The notes beneath the pieces are model-generated. The model ran no database searches. It was not told the DNA's origin and saw nothing but the letters and a program-made list of their open reading frames with translations. Below are positions 1 through 12,600 of a DNA stretch of 64,000 bases, piece after piece (position 1 is the stretch's first letter; each line of letters opens with the position of its first letter). Source of the DNA: Acanthococcus lagerstroemiae (Eukaryota; Arthropoda; Insecta; Hemiptera; Eriococcidae); assembly GCA_031841125.1 (NCBI GenBank), contig CM063107.1, positions 66,723,814 to 66,787,813 of the forward strand, given 5' to 3'. The position numbers and the translations under genes were made by a program.

Positions 1-521
1 ACTTTTCTGTCGCTCGGTCCCTTTGATCTTTTAGAAACTGATCTACACTAACACGTTTTCAAATTCCAAGTACGCAACTTGATGACCAGTTTTCCTAGAA
101 GGGAGGAAATGAAAACCAGGTTTCAAGAATACAGAGATGCTAACATTTATACGATCCTAAATGAATGTATACAGATTCAACTATCAGCTCTAACAGTTTC
201 GCTTTCATTGTTTCTTTACTAGTAGCAACTAGAAACATATAAGCGACTTCACTTGTTACGAGCATTTCTTACAAACTAAAGTTCTTAGGTCTGGTTGGCC
301 GAGCGGATAGCGCGCTGGTCTCGGAATCCGAAGGTCCGGGTTCGAGCCCACGTAGCAACTCGCTACATTTCGACCTAGGCCGGTTTTTCGGCAAGAAGAG
401 AAGAAGGCTAAGACAACCCTAACAGCCTCCCCGACGTCTCTGAGGTAATGCTCTAAAGGTCAGATTCCAGGGCTCGAGTTGAGAGTAAAATTAGAAACGA
501 GAGAAAAACTGAAGTTCTTAC
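1..521. other. TRRAP intron, left edge of window
   Basis: No TRRAP exon was recognised here. The last traceable exon ends at 522 with a GTAAGA donor on the minus strand, so this stretch is intron and the next exon lies outside the window. It holds a tRNA-derived SINE head around 289-465; I see nothing else. Confidence 0.7.
289..465 (+). repeat. tRNA-derived SINE
   Basis: A pol III A box (TGGCCGAGCGG, 296-306) and B box (GGTTCGAGCCC, 339-349) sit at tRNA spacing. The ends do not pair as an acceptor stem, so this is not a functional tRNA. The tRNA-like head is followed by about 100 bp of unrelated sequence, as in SINEs. The right boundary is a guess. It lies antisense to TRRAP in an intron. 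Confidence 0.6.
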
Positions 522-2897
522 TTGTTGTGGAATAGTTTCAGGTTCAAAATCGTAGCAATCATTATTCGGGAATGCCTTATCTCGGAAGAAATTACTATCC
601 AGCGTCATCTTTTCCAGCGTCAACGTTACTCTATGCCATAGGTTATGAGATTTACCCAAATATGTCATCACTCGACTAGAATACAAATGGTACACCATAA
701 ATGTCTACCATATCTCGATACAAGTGCATGCAACTACACGAAAATACTTTTTGGAGGCACTCACGGTTTTATGGTTACAGGAGGATTGCACTGAGCTAAG
801 CTTTCGTAAAACGTACAAATCGCGCTAGGATGCGCGTCTTTCTGTACAACATGACTGCCACTGGCGACAAACGGGGTAATTTCACCGATCAATTCCTGCA
901 AAATTCGCACATTATAGTAGAAAAAAATTCATACCACTCTAGTTCAAAGTCCTGTCAAAAGACTTACCGTGCGTTCCCGTTCGTGCAATATTTTCCACAA
1001 CTGCGGGAATATATTCAGCCACACCTGCTCCGCCAAAGATGTATCCATATGGCACAGCTGCGCGGTAGCCTTCAGGAAGTCGAATGTTTTTACGTTCTTC
1101 ACCGACTCTAAGAATTTTACCTGCCGCGATACCAACTGCGCCAGCGTCTCTCCACCAGCGTTGTTCAGTAACTCGATACTACTCTGACTAGCCGAATCAG
1201 CCATTTCTAAATCCATTTCATCCTGGAAATAATGCGCATAACATTCGTACATTTCAACTGGACGGCAACGACTGAGGACTCTAAACCACAACTCAACCAG
1301 CAACGCTCACCATTGACGTGTCCATGCTGGAAATGGACGCGGTATCAGATTGCTCTTCTTTCACAGCGAAATAGCCGACAAGAAGAGCCTTTTCTTCGGG
1401 GTCGGCTCTGTCAATGGCTGATGATATACTCGGCAACATTCCACTTCCGGAAGCCAACAGGATCCGCTCTTCTATTGATTTAAACAACAATTTCAGGTTA
1501 GTCTAATACAGTATCGAAATCATTCAAGCATACTTCCACAGAGGGAGGGGGGCAGTTGACGAAGGAATTCGCTTATTTTCCATGACGTTACATTCGATTT
1601 ACTTGCAATAAATTACGCAAAGAAAAGCATTTGCCACGGCCTGCTTGACATACCAACATCCTTGTCAATTGGGAGATCAAGTCGGGAATCATTTCCAACA
1701 TCGAACAAAGAAAGACCTCTAGTATTACATTTTGCTGCCAAATCCTGCTAGCAAGAGCTGATTACCTTCCCTCATACTAAAGGGTATATTTTTAAATGAG
1801 GTATGAAACAAACCAACGTTACCTGACAAGCTGGTGACGAGAACCAGTTCGATACACTGTTTCAACCAGTAGTGCTGGGCCATCCCCTCCCAGTTCTGCG
1901 AGCTGACGATGTACAGCAGCCTGAATATCAGTTTACGCTGGATGGACGAATCGAACAGTTCGAAGAATTTGCCGCGTATCTGAGGATTCGTGCAGCGCAG
2001 ACCAGACAGAAAGGCGACTTCTAACTTCAGCATCAACTCCGTAGGTTTGTTTATTTCGTCCCTGAAACAAATTAGTGACGTGACTTTCACTCGGTAATCC
2101 AAGTTATTACTCACGAGCATAGGATACCAAAAATAAAATAAAAAAGGGGAAAAAAGATTCATTACTTGTATATATTGTAGATGATTTCCAGAAACTGGCA
2201 ATTGAGATCGGGGAACTTCTTTTCGATACACAGCATCATTTTCACGAGCAGAATCGACTTTTCTTGCACATTGGGACCGCAGTATCCCGGATTTTTTCCG
2301 TTAACCATCCACTCCTCCACCAACTAATTAGTAATCAATTGATTGAAGCAAATTAGATGTCAAGATAAAATATTGATTATTAAGAGTGATAACTGGAAAT
2401 ACCGGACGATAAACACGAAGAAACACTTTAGTGAGAATCGGAAGGTACTCACCTTACACAGAGCCTTCATCAACTTAGCATCCGTGGTTCTCTCTATCAA
2501 CCCGGTTATGATAAGAGCGATGAACGTTTTTCGAGTATCGATTTTCATGACTCCGACTCGATTTTTCAGCATATCCAAGCAGTACGTCAGCAATTCGGTG
2601 ACGCCTAAATTAGAAAATCCGTATTTCAAACAATTCTCAAAAGTATTTCCACATTCTAGCGGTAATTCAATCGCGCCCCGGGCAAATAATAAACACTTTA
2701 CCAATCGTTTCCACATTCGAGGAGCTGTGATGTTCACGAGCTAAACGCTGAATGACTCTCACAAACGACGAGCTGAACCTATCCACATACGATGGGTTAT
2801 TGCTACAGCCGGCTTTCATCAGCATAATAGCACCGTACAACGAAGTCGCAGTAGCATTGGTGTTCTTCTCGTACGTTGCTAGTCCGTCGAGTATCAC
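522..2897 (-). CDS. TRRAP: TRRAP exons 35-42 (end of solenoid, start of FAT region)
   Basis: Exons: 2702-2897, 2453-2604, 2166-2323, 1823-2061, 1311-1471, 968-1222, 765-895, 522-675. Blocks: [86 protein letters not shown] and [17 protein letters not shown]. The last exon ends in phase 0 at a GTAAGA donor (516-521); the matching downstream exon is outside the window. The linker encoded by exon 39 is the least conserved piece. Confidence 0.94.
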
Positions 2898-5800
2898 CTG
2901 CAAAAACACCCTCTCGAATAGTCAATAGTGCTGTTCAAAATTCTGCCTGCAAACTGAATGTACATGCACATTCGATCATATCTTGAGGAAAAGACCCAAT
3001 GAAGTCGTAGGTCTAGGTCCTTTTCTCTAAACCTTTTGAACATCTTATGGTCACAGCTTCAATTTGGACTGAGAGATGCACCGAATTACAATTACAATTA
3101 ATCACAATTAGCCTTCATTTGGTTTATTATACATATAATCCATTTTATATTATATTTATTTAACTAATTAGTTGGTCCATTATACTAGGCATAGGTTTCC
3201 CTCAATCTGGCCCATTTAAGCCCGTCATATGCCACTATGAGACAATTCGTTTTCCAACATTCTTTCGATATCCTCCCCCCACCTTGCTATCTGTCTTTCC
3301 TTTCTTCTCTTTCCATATGTTATCCAGTTTGTTACTTTTGCTGCCCATAGGCACTAAAACTTGGAGTTCCCAAAGCTGGTAGCCTTGCGTACGGAAAAGT
3401 GATCATGTACAATTTTTCATAAGATTACAGAAAACTTTAAACGTCTTTAAATCAATTAGAAATTGATTTAAAAAAAAAAATCTCATCCTACATTTGATTG
3501 CATTGATACTAAACCATAGAATTATAGTCAATGCAAGTGGGTGGAATAATTTTCAGCCGTCTTTTGCCTTCCGAGGGATAGCAGTATTTCCATTCGACAG
3601 TATCTATGATCAACATTTCAGTTTTACCCGTGCAGGTGATTTTGTAGCGCTCTCTAGTGCAGGTTTTAACGCCTATCTTTCGCATCCCATTCTCGTCACA
3701 CGTCCAGCCCAATCCCATTTCAATCTTTTCACTGATTTCAAAACGTCCAAATTTTCCTTGAGCTTCCTTTTAATTACCGTTAATTTTACTTTACCCCTTA
3801 AGTTTATCTTCAATATCGATCTTTCCAGAGTATTTTGGGTTGTCTCTATCCTCCTGCTTATCTTCTTTGTGAGTGTTCGTGTTCGGCAACCATATGATAA
3901 TGTTGGGAATAATGATTTTCTGTTTTATTTTCCATGAATTAATTGAATAATTGAATGAATGAAAATATAAATAAATATTTTATAAATTATTGAATATAAA
4001 TTTTATATTAAAATAAAAAAGTTTTAATATTATAAAAAGATGAAAAGACCGTAGTAAGGGCGTCACTCTAGGACAAAGTCCAGAGGAATGCCCTGGAGTC
4101 TCATGAAACATTTTTATCTACCTATTTTTTCTTCTAATTTTTTCATTTGTATGAAACTCACTCGAGGACACATCCCCCACCCTAGATACGCATGCACCCC
4201 AAGTGATTGACATAAAAATATTTTTAGACTACTTGATCAGGAAGGCGATGTTTACGTTGGTGTTTTACGGACGACAAGAAGCGCATATCATTCATGCAGC
4301 GAGTGCTATCAAAACCTGCATGCAAAGTAAACGTCCCTCAATATAAAGCGTTTTTACATGAAACAATTGCTGGCTAGTAATTTCATAACGGGGAATCAAA
4401 CCCACATCTATTGAATCACTTGACTGAAATGTAGCAATTGTCTCTAACCACTCGGCCACGAAGCGAATTACAAAATAGCAAGTTAAGAACGCATTTAAAT
4501 ATTCCTGACCTAGTACAGCTGTTACCATTTGTTGTTAACCCTTATTACGTTTTTGCTGGCCACTACTTGTGTATGCTGTTTGTGCATGTGAACAAACTGA
4601 AGATAAGACTGTGATACTGTTTTTCGTACTAATTAACTGAGCAAATTAAATTTTTGGATTAATTACGCACACAAAAATCACCTGTCTGTAATTTACACAA
4701 ATAAATTTAAAAAAATAATAATAATAATAAATATATCAGCAAAAAACATTACCGCTTCTGATCAAGTAGTCTACAAAATATCTTCCACAACAAGAGCCAC
4801 AAGTGAGTTTATATGACTCGGGAATTGCTTACTTGCTACACGTGTTTGCAAACTTTCCCTCGCCAAATAAACATTTATTTGTGACTCTTGGTGTGTAACT
4901 AGTTTCTTATAGTTTTTCCAGCATAATTTTTTTTTCAACTAATACTTGATGATACTATGGAAACTCAGTTCCTATATGGAAGTGTCACACAAGTTAAGCA
5001 CTTATATTTAATAATTTTTTTTTTAAATACTAAGTTAAAAATATATTATATTAAAACTTAATGACACTATGAAACTCTGTTTGCATATGGAAGTATCACG
5101 CAAGTTATGCACTTATATTTAATTTTTTGTTTTTTGGTTTGTAACAGACTTGTACAGATTCTACAAAATTTTACTAGATGATTACTTTAAAGATAAGAAT
5201 GTTTTTTACTTTTTGGATGAGATATTTTATATTAATTTCAAGTAATACTAGCAATTGTCTCAGTAAGTGGATAGATGAATTGGGTAGTGGTTATATTACC
5301 AAGTTTCTCAGTACAGGTCCCAAAGTCATACTATTATGAAATTAATAAAGGGAAAGATTGTACAAAAATTAGGGGATTCCGTCTCCATTCTAAAAATTCG
5401 AAACAATTAAATGGTGCTAGTATGAAAAAAATAACCAACGGAGAGCTCATAGTTATTGGAACTCATAATGGAGCCATTAAATGTGATGTTCATACTAAAC
5501 AACTAGTCAACATTGACAAAAAGAAGACATTTTATTTTGGTTTTGATAAACGTATTATTAGTAGGGACTTTGATACCTACCCATATGGGTATAAATCAAG
5601 TGTCAGTTAGAACTGAATTTATTGTTTGTATCTTCAATTTTATATATGTAGTTTTGTATATATTTTTACTATTATAGTCAATAGTTAACTTATATTTATA
5701 TGTTTGTTCTGTATTTTGATACAGTACCCCCTATATACATATAGACATAAACATCTAAAGTAGTACCGCTTATATATAGGAAGGTTCAAAGTTTTAGTCA

Positions 5801-6604
5801 CTACTAATATCAGAAGTTCAGTAGGCACTTGAGTATCCGATACCTCTTTATCCAACACTCCGGCTTATCTGACAGTAAAAATTTTCTCTCTATTATCCGA
5901 CACACCGATTATTGGACAATTTTCCGTATAATCCGACAGTAACAAGCCGACTAACGTTGTATTCATTTTGCACTTTTATAATAAAATTTTGTTTAAACTT
6001 TGCTGTTCTGTACTTCATTTATCAATCTACTACCACTATTCAGGCCTACAGCATAAAAAAACTTTTAAAAATATCACATTTATATTATCCAACTTTTTTA
6101 TTATCTGACAGTCTCCATTCCCCAATTGTGTTGGATAATCGAGTATCTACTGTAAATAGGTATCAACTAGTTGGCGGAAATATAAAAATATATGAGGTCT
6201 GAATGGTATACAATATAGTAAGTTTTCACATTTATGTTTATTTATATATCACATGTTTCTGTAGAATGTATTTTATATATTTCATACAGTTAGTCATCAT
6301 AGTGTCAACTAGGATGTTTATATTACCTATATTTACTTTTGTATCATGTATGCTTCATATTTTCATTTCTTATGCACAATTTTGTATTTTTGTATGTTTT
6401 TTTTTTTTTTTTTTTTTTACCTAGAAGTACTTAAACAATGAGTTATGAAGATATTTTTATTTTTCATGTATGACTTTATATATGTGTTCTATTTTTACAT
6501 CCAACAATAACAACAGTACCCCCAACAATGATAACAATACTACCAACAATAACAATGATACCATTGACAAAGACAATGATACCACTAATAATGATAATGA
6601 TACT

Positions 6605-6642
<38 letters not shown>

Positions 6643-9600
6643 CTCCAACAATATACATAGAACTGTTTCTATGACAGCAAATTTTTACTATTGATGAAGG
6701 GTAGTTTACCTAAGACGGTGATAAAGCCCTATAACAATACGAGTGTGGAAACCTCTGCTTGAATATAAACAGTACCTTTTTAGGGTCGGCTAGACCCTAT
6801 TGCAATCGCTTTTTATTCTTATTCATGTTCATGTTCTTCAAGTTGTTCAGTACTCAGACGTTATCAAGTGGTAATATGGATGGCGATTCTGTCGTAGTTC
6901 GTAGTTTCGTAGGATGTTTATTATTGATGAATATAGAGAGCGTTAGTGAATGCGGGTAAGTTCCGAAAAATTTATTCACGTCGCGTATTACTGTGAAATG
7001 TATTGAAAAGGATTCGGATTCGAGCTATCTGAAATGCTTTTGGTATTTTTTGTTGACTACACATACATGCGCGTCACTATCCAGTTCGACATGTGTATGT
7101 GTTAAGTGTGCACGTTCAGTTTTGTATAGATACGTATTAGATACTCACTCTCTCGTATGTTTTTTGTCGTCGGATTAGTTACTGCCTTACTGCTTAGTGC
7201 TTACTCCTGTACGAGATAAGAGTTATTTATTATTCTTCAAGTTGTTCAGTACTCAGACGTTATCAAGTGGTAATATGGATGGCGATTCTGTTGTAGTTTG
7301 TAGTTTTGTCGTTTTGTGGGATGTTTATTATTGATGAATGTAGAGTGCGTTAATGTTTAGCAGAATTCAGACGATAGGAATTGCAGCATTTGCCGACCCT
7401 AGTCGTGCAGCATTGCTGCTTGTTCTAATTGTATTCGACACCTTTCCCGAATTTAATTTAATATTTAAATCAGTAGTTTTAATTCTAAGACACAATTATA
7501 AGTTTTTGAATCATTTCAATCATTTTTCAGTACAATAACAAATGTCAGCTATTTTGTGTGTTTATTGTCCATATCCGCGCAGAATATAAAATGGTAGGTT
7601 TCCGCACCTGTATTAGTTATAGGGCTCTAACTGTGATAAATGAGTCCATCATATATACATATAGAATGATTCATTATCTGAATCAGTATAACTGTTGATA
7701 GTTGAAGCCGTCATTGTACAGTCAACAATCTTCTCATTTTTGAGTTTTGAGTGAATTATCATTTGTTTAGTTTTAGAGAGAAAAAAAGAAGGGGAAAAAA
7801 TTAAATATAAGTACACAACTCATGTGACACTTCCATGTGGGAACTGAGTTTTTATAGTGTCATTAAGTATTAATAAAATATATTTTTAACACAGTATTTA
7901 AAAAAAAAAAAAATTAAACTCAAGTGCTTAACTTACATGACACTTCCGTGTAGGAACTGAGTTCCCTTAGTGTCATCAAATGTTGGTTTAAAAAAAAATT
8001 ATGCTGGAAAAGTTATAAGTTAAAAATTATAAGTTAAAATTCATAAGTTGGAAAAAATTGTAAGTTAGAAAAAATTAATATAAAAATAAAAACATAAGTA
8101 GAAAAATATTTTCAAGTCAGTCACTTGAGGTGTGTGTACATCTAGGGTGGGGGATGTGTCCTCGAGTGAATTTCATACAAATATAAAAATTAGAAAAAAT
8201 ATAGGTACATAGATGAAAATTCTTCATGAGCCACTCCAGGGTATTGCTCTGGACTACGTCCTAGAAAGACGCCCTTACTACTGATATCATCTGCCCCAAG
8301 TATTCTCTCTCTCCGCTCCCCCCTCTCTCTCCTTCCCTTCCACGGTTATACTCTGCGCTACTTCCTTTTTGTAGTTTAAATCTCTATTTTGTTTCTGTTC
8401 ATATTTAGTCCCACATCTTTTCTTGTTTAGTTCATTTATCATGATTTGCAGTTCCTCTGGGACATTGATTATCCATTACAATATGTCATCCGCAAATCTT
8501 AGATTACCTAATTTTTCCCCACTTATTTTAATTACTTTTTCCCTCCAGTCCAAACTTCGGAATACTTCCTCCAGGAGCAGCACCGAATACATAAACACAA
8601 GTACACTAAAGGCATACGAATGACGACCAATCTGTAAAGTTTTACACCAGATGGCATACACTGCCTTTACCTGTTCGTGTTACACCTTACAGATGAGACG
8701 TCATTCGAAAGACTCGAATATCTGCTCGCGACCGTGAAATCAACGTACCTTTGCAACGCAGCTGTAAATTTTATCCAGCTCCTCGTACTTCGATGAAATG
8801 GACGAGGTTGGCGGCTCGACCGGGAATATACTCATGAGACGTGAAATCAAAGCGTGAACATACCGTATAATCTACACAGATAATTCAACACTCAATACCA
8901 GTTCTAACGCACGCACGTGCTCACCAATACCCGAAACTGTACGTACCTTCGGATTTGAGGAGGATATACATAAATTAATTCCGTTTTGTAGCAATTTACA
9001 AAGAGCCAACACATCCTCCTTCCTCATGACTGAGAACACGAACGTCACCAACTCCAAAGCCGTACAGATGTTCCCCGTATTCGGATTCGCACTCGACAAA
9101 CTGCACAGCAATTTGTCGATCCACTGAAGGCGAATATCAATATTATTGTCAGGCCATATATCGGACTTCAAGGCTGTCTTTATGATACTCAAACATCGCC
9201 GAGCCAACTGATCGCCAATGGTGCCGCTGGTGGTGGTCAATTCATTAACCTGCACACAAAAATGTTATTCAAACCATCCAACAATCGTGTATTACGTGTA
9301 TAATCAAATAATATCCGACCTGTACCTGACAAGCGATTCTGGTCAAATAATTCATGATCGCGTCGGCATGAAGTCTATCGATAGGTTTCGCACTGTCACT
9401 TTCTTCTGTATGAGACGTAGTTGCTACCGGAGATGCGATACCACCTGCAAAACGCTTACGAACTTGCATCGACAGAAAGTCACCCGGTCTTTTCAACCCT
9501 TCAGCAGTAGTTTCACCCTGAAACCGAGACCAGCCAGGTAGATTAGCATTGAACATTCAAACTGGGCGACAACATAACCGCGAAAGATGACGAATACCTC

Positions 9601-12600
9601 TGCTGAGTCGGATTCGTTTCTGATTCTCTGCAGCTCCCATTTGATCATGACCTCGCACAGATCAACTGCTAATTTCCGGTAGTCCAGTGATGGAGACGTG
9701 TTTACTGTCAGTCTTTGAATGGAATGTATTAGGTTGTGAATCAGTCTATGACGAACGGGGTAATAAACCTACCGATAAAAATTATCATGTAAATGAACCG
9801 AAGTAACGGAACTGTTTCAATACACGATTATTACAAGAATGCACCAGTATGTGCTGTGGGGAATTATTTAGGCGCCGACGGGAGAAATCCAAATAGGTCT
9901 TCGTCCACTTGAGATTTTGCGACACATGCTGGATAAGATATAATAACTGTCTACAGCTGTATGTTATCACTCATAAAGTTACACTTTCTTTTTCTATGGG
10001 AAGGGAATGATCACCCTTCCCCCCTTTCAGATGAAATCCAGACAGCGCCCACGGGATAACGTCACAAATCTAGCAGTCGATACTGGGCAACAAACCTTAT
10101 AGTGGCGGACTATCAACTGCAGCATGTGAACAAGCTGTGGCATTGAATGCCCTTCTTCCAACAAAATCTTCTTGGTCCAGTGAGTCAACATCCTGTAGCC
10201 ATCTTCCATACGATTCGGCAATATAGGAGTCAGAATATCCAAAGCGTGTCTCACAATTGGCCTCACCTCCAGCGCGTTCGCTTTCAACAGGCTACGGAAC
10301 ACTGTTCACCGAATTTGACATTTGTAATCAACAGTTCGTGTTATTACAGTACAAAAATTTGCAAGGAATTTAAAAAAAAAAAGAAAGTTGGAAACCAAGA
10401 TTCTAAATTATATAATCCAAATCCGAATCCAGCAAAAGGGATTTAAAAATCCAAAAGGAATTCAAATCGCGGGATTAAAAGATTCCTCTTCAAAAGAGGA
10501 TTCTAATATCCGGATTAACGAATTTACGCAATCGGAATCCTCGACGGGATTCAAGATCTTGATGTGAATTATATGAAAAGCAGAATCCAAAAATCCAAAT
10601 CCCCCCACCAAAAAAAAACATTAAAGAATCTGGATCTAGGGGGAAATGATTCGGAAGCGGATTCAGAATCTGGATTTTCGGATTCTATCCTAGATTCACT
10701 TCCATCATTATAGTGCAGACCATCAATAAGAAAAAATTTCATGTCATACCTTGCAGGATAATCTTCTTATGAATTGCCATTTTCGAAATAATGTGACAGA
10801 GTAATAAATGCCCGTGGTATTCGGTAATCGAATCGGTGCATTTTTTACCACTCAAACAAGGCCACACGAACTCCATCAAGATTCGCAATTTGTTCCCCTC
10901 CGATTTACTAGTGTTCAGATAGTGGGATGCGTATTCCACGATAACGCAGGCGAGCTGCTGAAGAAGAATTCGTATAGAGTCGGAACATCCGGTGTGTTTT
11001 ACTTCCTCTACCAGCTAAGAAACAGAACAAAAACGGTTAGAGAACGTTTGCAATCGCAATTTGTTCTTCAATCGAATCGAGTCGCTTTAGCACAGCGATC
11101 ATACGCGAGAGGTTAAATAATCTTCCCGGAGGTTGACACAGAGAAGGGCTCGAAGAGGTTAGGCCTCCACAAGACCTTCTTATGGTCTGTCCTGGACTGC
11201 AAAATTCTCTCATATTTAGATTTCCAAAAATTCTCACTAACGAGATCATTTGAATTTACTATCGGGTTTTGTCTTCTGGCTGCTTGACAGTCAAACTCCT
11301 TCCTGTTTATAAGCCTATGCCCACTAGCTGTGCCTTGGTCTGACTTGCAGACTTGCTGAAGATGGTTCAGGTCTTTCCCTTCAAATTTTGTGCCATACCA
11401 TACCTAAGAAAATATTGGCAGTCCAACAAGCTTAAAATAGCTGTGCAACTGGTTGGAAGAAGATCACACCTCAAAGATAATGTTTAACCTACCTTTACCA
11501 AGAAAATGGTGACCAAATTATCCGCGGTTTCTTGAAATGGTTTGTTCGACGCGGTGATCAGTCGTTCGCCTTCCCCTCGTTCAAAGGAGACCGTGAAACA
11601 TGGTATGATGATATACTGCAGTATCCGCGCTTTCAGCTCTTCGGAAACGGTGGTCATGCGAAAGAGTTCGCAGTATCTGAGAAAAGCGGATCGTTTCCAC
11701 TCCACCGTATAGCCCTGAGCTACCGTTTGTACCAGAAAGGTTTTCAGGAACTGTAACCACAAATGCATTACGGTGGCTGCCACAAATCAGAAAATTACGC
11801 TGGAATGATAGATGTAAGGCTGCAACTTACCTGAAAGTCAGAAGTGAACCTGTGAGAGAACGCGGTCATCAGATAGAACAGCAGATCGATCTTCAGCGGA
11901 TGATGAGTGAAGTAGTGCAGCAGTATCGTAACAACCAATTTCGGCTCGTTCCAGTGACTATGAGATATCGCCGTTATGTTCACGAAGATCTCCTGGCGAG
12001 AAATATCATCACACATTAACAATCGCATCTCCGAGCACCGGTAATCGACTTGGACGTTAAAGCAGCGGTCTTACTTGATAAGCATCACTGTCAGTCCATA
12101 TTTTCGTTAATATCGATGTTATCTTCTTCTGAGGAGCTAACCACTGATCGTTGAATTTGATGATGAGAGAAACTGTCTTGATCGAATTATATCGTATGGC
12201 TGCTTTTTCATCTGCAATAATTACTTACGGTTTGAGAATTCCGGTGAAAATTACACGCGGGTGCTAGGGTCAAGAGAACGGAAAAATTTACCGGTGGTTA
12301 GTGTGGATTCTGGTTTCGAGAAAATATCGATCAGACCTGCGAGCATTTCAACGATTTCTGGTTTGTCGAAAACATCTCGAAAAGGTTTACTGTTTTCGTG
12401 CTTCAACATGAAGTGCAAATAGTTGCCCCATTCGTATTCCTGCAAAATGAGAAGAAATTCGTTCGCATACTGAGCTACCAGTTCTGGACCGGGTGCTTCA
12501 CAAATCCCATTTTTTTTTAAATCGCGAAATCAGATCGATGGGATCTTTAAATGACAAGGTCTAATTCTTTTGTAAATGAAAAAATCAGTCACCCAAAAAA

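Larger units (their letters stand above)
4051..8282. mobile_element. Shrunken Polinton/Maverick with long terminal inverted repeats
   Basis: The first ~175 bp (from 4051, GTAGTAAGGGCG...) reappear inverted at the right end (to 8282). The match continues inward (4916-5140 against 7800-8100) once a ~690 bp insertion in the left arm is skipped, so the inverted repeats are about 400-480 bp. Just inside the left repeat lies the C-terminus of a protein-primed family B DNA polymerase. Long inverted repeats plus this polymerase are Polinton hallmarks, but full elements are 15-20 kb; this 4.2 kb copy lacks integrase, protease, ATPase and capsid genes. No convincing 6 bp target duplication is visible. 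Confidence 0.72.
2898..8748. other. TRRAP intron 34, nested transposon stack
   Basis: A 5.85 kb intron between two well-defined exons, made largely of mobile-element sequence. Minus-strand LINE pieces lie at both ends, a Polinton-derived element (4051-8282) lies between them, and a TIR element with a SINE head, a Tigger-type MITE and another inverted-repeat element lie inside the Polinton. No cellular gene is visible. Confidence 0.85.

Noticed and set aside
289..362. Functional tRNA gene
   Set aside because: A and B boxes fit, but the acceptor arm does not pair; better explained as a SINE head.
3494..3937. 147-residue plus-strand open frame with hydrophobic segments
   Set aside because: It is the antisense of the RTE LINE thumb region, which is clearly recognisable on the minus strand.
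6457..6694. Poly-Asn, poly-Leu and poly-Ile frames
   Set aside because: Translation of the (AAT)n/(AAC)n microsatellite in different frames.
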